64,000 nt of DNA from a virus. Positions within the stretch are counted from its first letter, which is position 1. Each line of letters starts with the position of its first letter. A model generated the notes under the pieces. That model was not told where the DNA came from and made no database searches. It saw nothing but the letters and a program-made list of their open reading frames with translations. Made by a program: the position numbers and the translations under genes. Below, one piece after another: positions 7,727 through 15,800 of this stretch. The stretch is taken from the IMG/VR virus record IMGVR_UViG_3300035181_001045, positions 170,660 to 234,659 of that record, one strand, 5' to 3'.

Positions 7727-8950
7727 ATGCACCCCCGACAAGCCAGTATTTTGATCGAGGCCACCGAGTTGAGCGACAAGCTCGCGGCCAAAGCTGATCC
7801 CAAGCCCGGGGGTCCCGCTCTCCTCTGGAAGTACACGGATCCGGAGGGGCGTGTCTTCTACCTGGAGGAACGCCTCACCTCGATCAAGTCGCCCTACAAC
7901 GGCAAGACCTTCGTGGCCAAGCCGAAGCGATTCACGCCGGCTCAGGTCGGACAGGAGATGCGCGAGGAGGGGCAGGAAGCCAAGAAGGCCCCCAAGACCC
8001 CCAAGGGGCCGAAGACCGCCGCTGACTGGGCTGTGACGTCTGGGTTCGACTCGAACATGAGGCAGTTCGATCGGGATCTTCAGAAGATTTACAGCGACTT
8101 GACGGGGGTCGACGTCAGTCTTTCTGTCCTCGGTATGACCTTGGAAAAGGTTCAAGACAACGACGTGACCCCCAAGGAAGCTCTTCAAGACCTCAACGAC
8201 TTCGTATCGAAGATTCGAAGGGCCCGTTGGACCTGGAACGTCTCTATTCGAGATCAGTTCAAGAACTTGGAGCGAATCGTCAAGAGTGGCACCGCCGCTT
8301 CGAAGATGACCTTCACGGCTCTCGACTCGCGCAGTGAGTCGAAGTTCGATCGGTTGAGCGAGGACGGGACGAAGCTCGCTCTGGCCATCTCGCGGGACAT
8401 CGACACCTACCAGCACATCATGGAGCAGATCCAGCGGCTCCCTGGCATGCCTTCTCGTGCTGTCGCCACGGCCAAGGAAGCGGCTTCAGCGGCCGACAAG
8501 GACATCAATCGCTGGAAGGGCCTCATGTCCAGCTACTTCCCCATCATCGCAACGCACATGAAGAAGGAAGAGGGCAAGGAGCCGGACTGGTCCAAGATGA
8601 ACAACAACCATATCATGGTTGCGAAGAAGGACCCTTGGGCTGCCAAGACGGCTGAGGACTGGGTCTCGGATGGGAGCCCGGAAGAGAACTGGAGCGAGGG
8701 GATCCACACGGACAAGTGGGAATCCCTCCAGGCCAAGCACGAGAAGCTCACGGTCGAGATCTCGCAGGACATTCAGGAGTACACGAACCTGATGGAGGAC
8801 GTGCAGGACTACAAGAACGCTCCTCCGAAGGTGAAGGAGTTCGCTCGGAAGTGTGAGGACATGGGCCGGAAGGAAATGAAGACGTGGAAGGACACCTTCG
8901 ACGACTTCACGGTCTTGGAGCACCTCTTCGAAGAGTCCCACAAGGAGTAG
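7727..8950 (+). CDS. large helical phage protein of unknown function
   Basis: 407 residues with RBS GTGAGGAG before the ATG. The N-terminal ~70 residues contain a WKYTDPEGRVFYLEE beta segment, followed by a Lys/Pro-rich linker (KKAPKTPKGPKT). The rest is almost entirely amphipathic helix, with two similar four-helix-like blocks around DRDLQKIYSDLTGVDV and KLTVEISQDIQEYTNLM. It directly precedes the Dps-like gene and may share its transcript. Function unknown. Confidence 0.55.
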   Translation: MHPRQASILIEATELSDKLAAKADPKPGGPALLWKYTDPEGRVFYLEERLTSIKSPYNGKTFVAKPKRFTPAQVGQEMREEGQEAKKAPKTPKGPKTAADWAVTSGFDSNMRQFDRDLQKIYSDLTGVDVSLSVLGMTLEKVQDNDVTPKEALQDLNDFVSKIRRARWTWNVSIRDQFKNLERIVKSGTAASKMTFTALDSRSESKFDRLSEDGTKLALAISRDIDTYQHIMEQIQRLPGMPSRAVATAKEAASAADKDINRWKGLMSSYFPIIATHMKKEEGKEPDWSKMNNNHIMVAKKDPWAAKTAEDWVSDGSPEENWSEGIHTDKWESLQAKHEKLTVEISQDIQEYTNLMEDVQDYKNAPPKVKEFARKCEDMGRKEMKTWKDTFDDFTVLEHLFEESHKE

Positions 8951-8953
8951 ATC

Positions 8954-9670
8954 ATGCGCCAGGGAGACCCGGAGCTACCTGAGCGAGAAGAGAGCGAACA
9001 TGCCGAGGGGATCTTTGCAATGTGGCACGACCCCACGATGTACGATCCCTCCCAGCATGGGCCTCCCTATCTCCCTGAGTCGAAGTCTCGAATGCCTGTG
9101 ACTGCGGGACAGAAGGAAGCGGATGCTCCACTCATCATTCTGTCCCAGATCCTCCAGAGCATCGCAGCCGATTACGGGGGTGCGCCTCTTTCCGAGCTGG
9201 CGGCGATTCTCGCGTTCCTTCGAGCAGAGGCCATGGTTCACCAGTCTCACCACTGGCAGACCCGAGGGACGACGTTCTATGGGGATCATCTCCTCTACGA
9301 CCGGCTCTACGACGACGTCCAGAAGCTCATCGATCGTGTGGCCGAGCGTGCCGTTGGGGCAGGGCATCACATCCTTGCTCACCCTCTGATGCACTCCTAC
9401 CATGCGGCGGTCCTGGTTCGAGTCATGTACGAGGGGGCCCCTCTTGACCCTTCCCCGAGCGACTATGCTCTCCTCAGCTTGAGGATGGTGCATCGGTTTC
9501 TCGCTTTTGAGAAGATGGTCTACGCCATCCTCGATGAACGTGGCCAGCTCTCCCACGGGACCGACAATCTCCTCCAAGAGATTGCAGACAAGCACGAGGA
9601 GCACATCTACGTTCTGAAACAACGGACCCGAACAGCGTCGTACGACCGTCGGGATATGGCAGTCAAATGA
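8954..9670 (+). CDS. Dps-like ferritin with intact ferroxidase ligands
   Basis: 238 residues. After a ~55-residue Pro-rich extension comes a Dps/ferritin four-helix domain. The Dps ferroxidase pattern is complete with canonical spacing: H100-W101, H112 (12 later), D127 (15 later) and E131 (4 later), in HHWQTRGTTFYGDHLLYD and LIDRVAERAV. Dps proteins oxidise Fe(II) with peroxide, store iron and can coat DNA as dodecamers. The C-terminal helix has TDNLLQEIADKHEEHIYVLK. Location within a virion operon, next to an actin-like gene it overlaps by four bases, is unusual. Iron oxidation and assembly are inferred from family knowledge. Confidence 0.8.
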   Translation: MRQGDPELPEREESEHAEGIFAMWHDPTMYDPSQHGPPYLPESKSRMPVTAGQKEADAPLIILSQILQSIAADYGGAPLSELAAILAFLRAEAMVHQSHHWQTRGTTFYGDHLLYDRLYDDVQKLIDRVAERAVGAGHHILAHPLMHSYHAAVLVRVMYEGAPLDPSPSDYALLSLRMVHRFLAFEKMVYAILDERGQLSHGTDNLLQEIADKHEEHIYVLKQRTRTASYDRRDMAVK

Positions 9671-10704
9671 GAAAGAAGGATCAGATGGGACAGGATCGCA
9701 CGGGATACAAGCCGGGGGTCGGCCTCGACATCGGCACGATGAACATCGTCAGCGCCCGGATGGCTGGCAACGACATCAAGACCAAGCGGATGCGTGACGC
9801 CTTCATTGACCTCGACTTGGAGGCCAAGAAGCAGCTCCGGCTCTCGAAGGTCAACTACGTCGAGAAGGACGGCAACCTGCTCGTTCTCGGGGACTCGGCC
9901 ATGGTCATGGCGAACCTCTTCAAGAGGGAAGTTCGCCGACCTCTCAGCCGCGGGGTGATCTCCTCGGGGGAGCTGGACGCACAGCAGATCCTCAGCCTGC
10001 TCATCTACCATGTCTTGGAAGACCCCACGATTCCTGACGAGCACTGCTTCTACTCGGTGCCGGCGTCTCCGATCGATGACCAGGAGCAGGACGTCGTCTA
10101 CCACACGGAGATCTTCCGGAAGATCGTCGCGGAGCACGGCTATACGCCGCACCCCATGAACGAGGCCATGGCCATCATCTACAGCCAGTGCGCTGCGGAG
10201 GGCTTCTCGGGGCTCTCTGTCTCGTTCGGCTCGGGTATGTGCAACATTGCCCTCGCCTACCAGACGGTGATGGGGATGGACTTCGCGCTCGCTCGGGGTG
10301 GGGACTGGATCGACAGTCATGCGGCAAAGGCCACGGGCTCGACGGCGTCTCGCATGTGCTCGATCAAGGAGCGTGGGATCGACATCTCGAAGCCGAAGGG
10401 CCGTGAGGAAGAGGCTCTCGCCCTCTACATCCGGACCCTCATTCGCTACTGCCTGGAGAACATCGCAGTGCAGTTCCGCCGTGTCCAGAACACGCTCAGC
10501 CTTCAAGAGCCGATTCCCTTCGTGGTCTCGGGAGGCACGAGCCGGGCAGGGGGCTTCCTCGACATCTTCCGCGAGGAGTTCGAGAACGTCAAGAAGAAGG
10601 GCTTCCCGATCCAGATCAGCGAGATCCGGTCCGCCGTCGACCCGATGACGGCCGTCGCAGAGGGTCTCCTGGTTCTGGCGATGGAAGAGCACAACGACCA
10701 GTAG
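9667..10704 (+). CDS. actin-like ATPase (ParM/MreB/FtsA superfamily)
   Basis: 345 residues. Three nucleotide-binding signatures of the actin/Hsp70 fold are present in order: phosphate-1 LDIGTMNIV (20-28), phosphate-2 SVSFGSGMCNIAL (184-196), and the adenosine motif VVSGGTSRAGG (286-296). GGDWID at 211-216 corresponds to the GGxxxD segment of MreB and DnaK relatives. The length suits a filament-forming actin rather than a chaperone. Known phage actins position or segregate DNA or replication complexes in the cell. It overlaps the Dps-like gene (ATGA), so co-expression is likely. Filament formation is not shown by sequence. Confidence 0.78.
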   Translation: MRKKDQMGQDRTGYKPGVGLDIGTMNIVSARMAGNDIKTKRMRDAFIDLDLEAKKQLRLSKVNYVEKDGNLLVLGDSAMVMANLFKREVRRPLSRGVISSGELDAQQILSLLIYHVLEDPTIPDEHCFYSVPASPIDDQEQDVVYHTEIFRKIVAEHGYTPHPMNEAMAIIYSQCAAEGFSGLSVSFGSGMCNIALAYQTVMGMDFALARGGDWIDSHAAKATGSTASRMCSIKERGIDISKPKGREEEALALYIRTLIRYCLENIAVQFRRVQNTLSLQEPIPFVVSGGTSRAGGFLDIFREEFENVKKKGFPIQISEIRSAVDPMTAVAEGLLVLAMEEHNDQ

Positions 10705-10713
10705 GAGCGTCCG

Positions 10714-11079
10714 ATGACTGTCCCCCCCAATCACCCGTCGTGGAACAAGGCTGCGAGTGTCACGACCCTTTTCGAGTACTTCCAGAAGGCTCTGAAGCAC
10801 TACGCGCGTGATGCCACGGCGGACATTGCGGATGCTCTTGATGCGAGGGCGCCTTCGATGGTCATCGAGGACCCGTCTCGTATGAAGTGCATCACGACGA
10901 TCGAAACCAATCAGGAAGATGTCCTGCATCTCTATTGGGAGTACGCCTACGACACGGTCATCTGCACCATCGTCGGGGGATTGGACAAGTCAAAGAAGGT
11001 GACGCACACCTTCAAGGCCGAAGATGGGGACATTGACCGGGTCATGGCCCAGTTGGTGTCCCGCGAATTCGGGATCTGA
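10714..11079 (+). CDS. small phage protein, unknown function
   Basis: 121 residues, alpha plus beta, with a helical N-terminus (LFEYFQKALKHYARDATADIADALD) and a beta C-terminus ending in MAQLVSREFGI. Its stop overlaps the next ATG, so it is coupled to the neck-type gene at 11079. It may be a neck or tail-completion accessory; no family recognised. Confidence 0.5.
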   Translation: MTVPPNHPSWNKAASVTTLFEYFQKALKHYARDATADIADALDARAPSMVIEDPSRMKCITTIETNQEDVLHLYWEYAYDTVICTIVGGLDKSKKVTHTFKAEDGDIDRVMAQLVSREFGI

Positions 11080-12248
11080 TGTACTACTACCTGGTCTCTT
11101 CGCTCAAGCGTCGGGTCATCGAGGAGTTGAAGGACTCCTTCAAGGACCATCCGATCTACGACAAGATCGTGCCGTCCATTCAGAACAAGTACGGCTTCAC
11201 GGAGAGACCCCAATACGGGATCGTCGTCAAGGGGTCGAGTGCCAACAAGGTACAGCTCTCTGGCGACAACTACATGGGGGTCATCGAGGGCCACGCGATG
11301 TTGGCGTACGCCGGGAACAAGCCGGCGTATCCTCTTGAATGGATCCGAGAGGACCAGAACGCGGTGCGGGCGAGTGGCGATCATTTCCCCACGCAGCCAG
11401 GCATCTACTACATGGAGATCCTGGAGGTCCCCACCAACGCGACCACACCAGGCCTGTTCATCATCGACCCCTTGGTGACGGTGTCGGATGAGCCCGTGCT
11501 CATGTTCCGCTCTGGCATCGAGCATGAGGCACAGCTCCAGGGGGTCCCCGTTCGAGGGACGCTGAGGCTGTGGGAGAACGGCCGAGTCCTCTTCGAGGAG
11601 GGCACGGACTACACGATCAACTGGGCGACGGGAGCCCTCAACATCTTGTCTCGCTCGGGCCCCGGGTCCACCCTTGTGGCGGACTACAGGGTTGCAGCTC
11701 CTTCCTCAGAGCCCACCCAGTTCTTCTGGAATGTCTCGGATTCGAAGTCCATCCCTGGGGTCGTGCTCGCGTTCGGTAAACGAGCAAAGGTGGGAGACAA
11801 GGTTGCGATCGTCATCTACAAGGATCGCGTGGACACGGCGAACGCCTACGGAGGCAAGTTCGAGGTGACCTTCGAGCTGGACGTCATCTCTCGGGACCCG
11901 AACCAGATGGAGGAGATGGCGGACCTCGTCATCATGTACCTCTGGGGGCACAAGAAGCCTGCTCTGGAGTTCGAGGGCATCGAGATCATCGACATCTCGA
12001 TGGGCGGAGAGACCGAGGAGATATACGATGAAACGACGGAGGAGCCCTACTTCAACGCCTCCATCTCGATCCAGCTTCGAGCTGATTGGGAGATCCATCT
12101 TCCTCTGCCGTTGACCATCAGCAAGGCCACGGCTGAGAACCCCACGACCAAGGAATCGGATATCGTGGGAGGCCTCAACAACTCCCTGTTCTTTGCGACG
12201 GCTCCTGTTCTACCGGGCCGCAACAGCAACTACGAAAAGATCGGATAA
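11079..12248 (+). CDS. virion neck/tail-terminator-type protein
   Basis: 389 residues, predominantly beta with short helices. The central ~100 residues (EPVLMFRSGIEHEAQL ... YTINWATGALNILS) look like an inserted beta domain of the kind that reappears in other structural proteins here. The C-terminal ~150 residues (VAIVIYKDRVDTANAYGGKFEVTFELDVIS) resemble tail-terminator proteins, which cap the tube and join it to the neck. It lies shortly upstream of the sheath gene, as terminators often do. Assignment is by position and fold impression. Confidence 0.4.
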   Translation: MYYYLVSSLKRRVIEELKDSFKDHPIYDKIVPSIQNKYGFTERPQYGIVVKGSSANKVQLSGDNYMGVIEGHAMLAYAGNKPAYPLEWIREDQNAVRASGDHFPTQPGIYYMEILEVPTNATTPGLFIIDPLVTVSDEPVLMFRSGIEHEAQLQGVPVRGTLRLWENGRVLFEEGTDYTINWATGALNILSRSGPGSTLVADYRVAAPSSEPTQFFWNVSDSKSIPGVVLAFGKRAKVGDKVAIVIYKDRVDTANAYGGKFEVTFELDVISRDPNQMEEMADLVIMYLWGHKKPALEFEGIEIIDISMGGETEEIYDETTEEPYFNASISIQLRADWEIHLPLPLTISKATAENPTTKESDIVGGLNNSLFFATAPVLPGRNSNYEKIG

Positions 12249-12252
12249 ATCA

Positions 12253-12702
12253 GTGCCTACCTACATTTTCCTGTGCGAGAAGCAGCAATGTGAGGTGCGT
12301 TTCGAGAGGAACCTCCCCATGTCCAACCCCACCTCACACCCGTGTCCGAATTGCAAGGAACCCGCGCCCCGATATCTTCGGGCGGAGGGATTCTCGTTCG
12401 GCTTCACGGGGCCTTCTGTGGGAGCAACGGCCAACACGGGGGTCCACAAGGAGGACTACCCCACGGCGGATCATGCTGTGGGGAAAGACGCCGAGTCCCG
12501 TTGGGGGGTGGTCCAAGCTCGGGAGAAGGTGAAGGAAGGGGCTCGGAAGCAGGGCGGCTCCCCTGCTCTGATTCGACACACGGCGAGTGGGCACATCGAC
12601 TACGAGCCCATGAGCGATGGGGGTCGAGTGGCTCGACGGAACTTGGCGAAGAAGGCCATCGATACGTTTCGGGCTGCCGCTGAATCGAAGCGTTCGCGCT
12701 AG
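12253..12702 (+). CDS. FmdB-type zinc-ribbon protein
   Basis: 149 residues from a GTG start (VPTYIFLCE), chosen because the family begins with M-P-T-Y-x-F-x-C-x-x-C. The zinc ribbon is C-E-K-Q-Q-C near residue 10 and C-P-N-C near residue 33. FmdB-like proteins are putative regulators of unknown biochemical role. The C-terminal ~100 residues are basic and disordered-looking (RRNLAKKAIDTFRAAAESKRSR). It is the last gene before the sheath promoter/terminator region. Confidence 0.6.
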   Translation: MPTYIFLCEKQQCEVRFERNLPMSNPTSHPCPNCKEPAPRYLRAEGFSFGFTGPSVGATANTGVHKEDYPTADHAVGKDAESRWGVVQAREKVKEGARKQGGSPALIRHTASGHIDYEPMSDGGRVARRNLAKKAIDTFRAAAESKRSR

Positions 12703-12718
12703 TCCTCTTATCTCGGCG

Positions 12719-12752
12719 CGAAAGGTGACGCTCGCCAGGGTGTCGCCTTTCG
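12719..12752 (+). terminator. strong hairpin between FmdB-like and sheath genes
   Basis: CGAAAGGTGAC pairs with GTCGCCTTTCG over 11 bp with one G-U, loop of 12 bases. A second small hairpin, GCCC/GGGC at 12758-12770, follows. There is no clear T-run, so it may be a factor-dependent terminator or an RNA-processing site. The AT-richer stretch 12771-12850 that follows could hold the sheath promoter; I cannot identify one with confidence. Confidence 0.5.
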
Positions 12753-12864
12753 TCGGAGCCCTCCTCGGGCAGATTAAAATCCGAATCAGATCAGAATTTG
12801 GTGGTTCGTTCCACCCATCCCCGAAGATGTAAATCGGATTCTACGTCCCTTTGAGGAGACTCTA

Positions 12865-15800
12865 ATGGCCACTGGAAACGGACCGTTCCAAACGTTCACC
12901 CCCACGCCGGAAATGAACCCCGGTGTCTACACCCAGACGTTCGCAGACGCGAACGTGACCAACATCCTGGGTGGGTTGCGGATCCCCGCGATCATCGGGG
13001 TGGGTCAAGAAGAACTGGTGCAAGACGACCTGGAACTGGTCCGAGGGAGCAGCGCTTCCATCGATCAGCAGATCGTCAATGAGGACCCGAGCCTGGCATG
13101 GGTCGCCGATGCGACGAACCCCCAGAACCTCATCCTCGGGGCGCAGGATGGGACCCGGACTCAGTTCCGCGTCCGCAACTTCCCCATCGTCGATGGCAGC
13201 GGCCTTGGTCGGGTCTCGAACGCCACCAAGGACATCTCCTCGATCACGGTCAACGGGCTGCCTGTTGCTCTCGGGGCAGTCCAGGGTGCCAAGGGCCTCA
13301 TCACGCTTCAGATTCCGCCTCAGCCGACGGACGTCGTTCGAGTGACCTACTTCTTCCACCGGGGAGACACGGCATTCACGGACGACGTCTCGGATCAGGT
13401 GACGAACCTGGACGCCATTCTGACGTCCCCTGGGTTCGAGCCCTTCCTCGTCACGACCGGCTCCAATGACAGCTTCGTCGTCAAGGTCGGCGGCACGTCG
13501 TACACGGTTACGCTCACCGCGGGCTCCCTCACGGCGTCCAACGTCAAGAGCCAGATCGATGCAGCGATCATCCCCAACCTTCAGACAGCGGTGTCGACGG
13601 ACAACCAGGGGCTCAAGCACGTCGCGCTCACCTCTCCTGTCTCGCTGGAGATCGGGTCTGGTTCGGCCAACGGTCCCCTCGGCTTCCTGGCGAACACGAA
13701 GACGTCGAGGAACCTGAGCTTCCGTGTCTTCCAGCGTCCCATCGTCGATGGGACGAGCGGTGGAATCACCACGACGGACCCCTCCAAGGTGGTCGTCAAG
13801 GTCAACGGTGCTCAGGTCATCCCGACGTCTGTCGATGGGACCAACGGTGTTGTGACCCTTGCCACGCCTCCCGCTCGCGGAGCTGTGGTCACGGTTCAAT
13901 ACTGGGCCAACACCTGGCAGGACACGTTCGACTACCTCCCCAACACGTTCGTCACCACGGTTGCCCGCTGCGGTATCTCGAACGGTCGTTCGGACTTCAT
14001 TCAGGGGCAGGACTTCGTTGTCTCGAATCCTTCGGCGGATGTCTCGATCATACACTGGGGAACGAGCTTCGTGGTCGCTTCCACGAAGACGTCCCCCGGG
14101 TCCACGCCGTTCAACGAGTCTCAGATCGTCGGGTCGCTCGTCGATGAGAAGCTCTACCTCGCGACTTGCGCGAGGGTGACTGACACGTCCGTTCTCCCGG
14201 CGAAGGTCTCGACGACGGACTTCCGTCTCCCTGAGATCCCCACCACGGGGAACGGTCGGTCGACGCCTCTCGGCAACTCGCTCTACGCCTCGATCACCAA
14301 CAACCGCCAGGACCTCATCACGAACCGCCCGGATCTGATCCAGGTCTTCGTGGGCCGGACTCTCCGGGATGCCTTGGGTCGAGCAGCCGTGAAGGTTCTC
14401 ACGGTGGACGGTGCCTCGCGTCTGCTTCGTCTTCGGGATGCTGTCCCCCCGGACTGGAACGCCTACGCGACGTTCAACTACAACCGGATCGTGGACGACA
14501 CCTACATCCTCACTTGCACGGTTCCTGGAGCCGTTGGGATGGGGCAGTACGAGGTCTTCTCGGTTCAGCAGAACACGAACCTCTTTCAGGTCCGCTTCGG
14601 CTCGAAGTCGTCTCTCAGCGAGACGGTTCAGTGGCCCCGTGGGGTCGAGACGGTTCCGGATGCCTTCCACTCGGGAACGGGTACTCCCGTTGTCGAGACG
14701 GTCACCGTGACCTTCGGATCCGCTGCGGCAACGAACGCGGCCTTCACGAACAACCTCGCGGAGCCCTACTCGTTCTACGCTCCTTCCTCGGCCACCTGGT
14801 CGATGGGGATCAACGGGAACACCCAGGCGACGAACCTTGCGTCGGCAGCTCCGGCCTTCCTGGTCTCGGGCCATGTCGTGCCGGTTCAGTCGGGCGGCAA
14901 CTCGGGCAAGATCCTCATCCCGGCTTCCCCGGCCAACGTCCTCAACCTCTCGATCAACGCGGGGGTTCTGGCGGCGAGCGGACTCATCACGACGGTGGCG
15001 GGCTCCCTCCTCGTCGATGGGGAGACGTTCACTCTTGACGATGGGGTGAACCCTCCGTCGATCTTCGAGTTCGATTCTGGGGGTGGCGTTGCCTCTGGGA
15101 ATGTTGCGGTCGCCTTCACCTCGCTCGATTCGGTGGGCACGGTTCGCGACGCGATGATCTCTGCGATCAACGGTGTCGGAGCTGGGCTTGCCATCACGGC
15201 CTCCATCGGAGGTTCGACCAAGGTCGCTCTCGTCAACGGGGCAACTGGAACGGTGGGCAATGCTGCCATCACCGAGACGGTGGCCAACGCTGGCTTCGTT
15301 GTGGTGGGGATGACGGGCGGCAACGGCCTCATCAACGTCCCCCTCACGGTCGGTTACCGGACTCCGACGCAGCTCGTCGCGGACATCAACGCTGTCATCG
15401 ATGCGACCGCTCCGTTCTCGGGAACGGCTCCCAACACGCTCGCGAGCTTCCACCAGATCGGTGGCTCGACGGGTGACGTCTTCTTCGTGGTCAAGAGCGA
15501 CACGACCCCCGGGGCTCTTCCTGGCGGGTTCGATGACATCTCGACGGTCATGGTTTCCCAGGGGACGGCAGAGACGCTCCTCGGCTTCACGACCTTCCAG
15601 TCTTCGCATGGGACGACGGGGGCCATCAACAAGCCCGCAACGCTCCTCGGGTCTCTGGTCGGTCCGTTCAACATCACCGCTGGCGTGAACGACACCTTCA
15701 AGTTCCGCGTCAACGGGGCGCAGTACTTGGTGACGCTCCCCGCGGGTGCCACGGTTGCGACCTCTGCGGTGGTCTCGGCCATCAACGCTGTGGCCACGGG

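Noticed and set aside
12771-12850. Late promoter of T4 type before the sheath
   Set aside because: ATGTAAATC is only loosely similar to the T4 late box and the expected spacing cannot be tested without transcript data.
12862-15609. 915-residue open frame on the minus strand opposite the sheath gene
   Set aside because: Arg/Glu/Asp-rich composition typical of an antisense shadow of GC-rich coding sequence; the + strand has clear sheath motifs.
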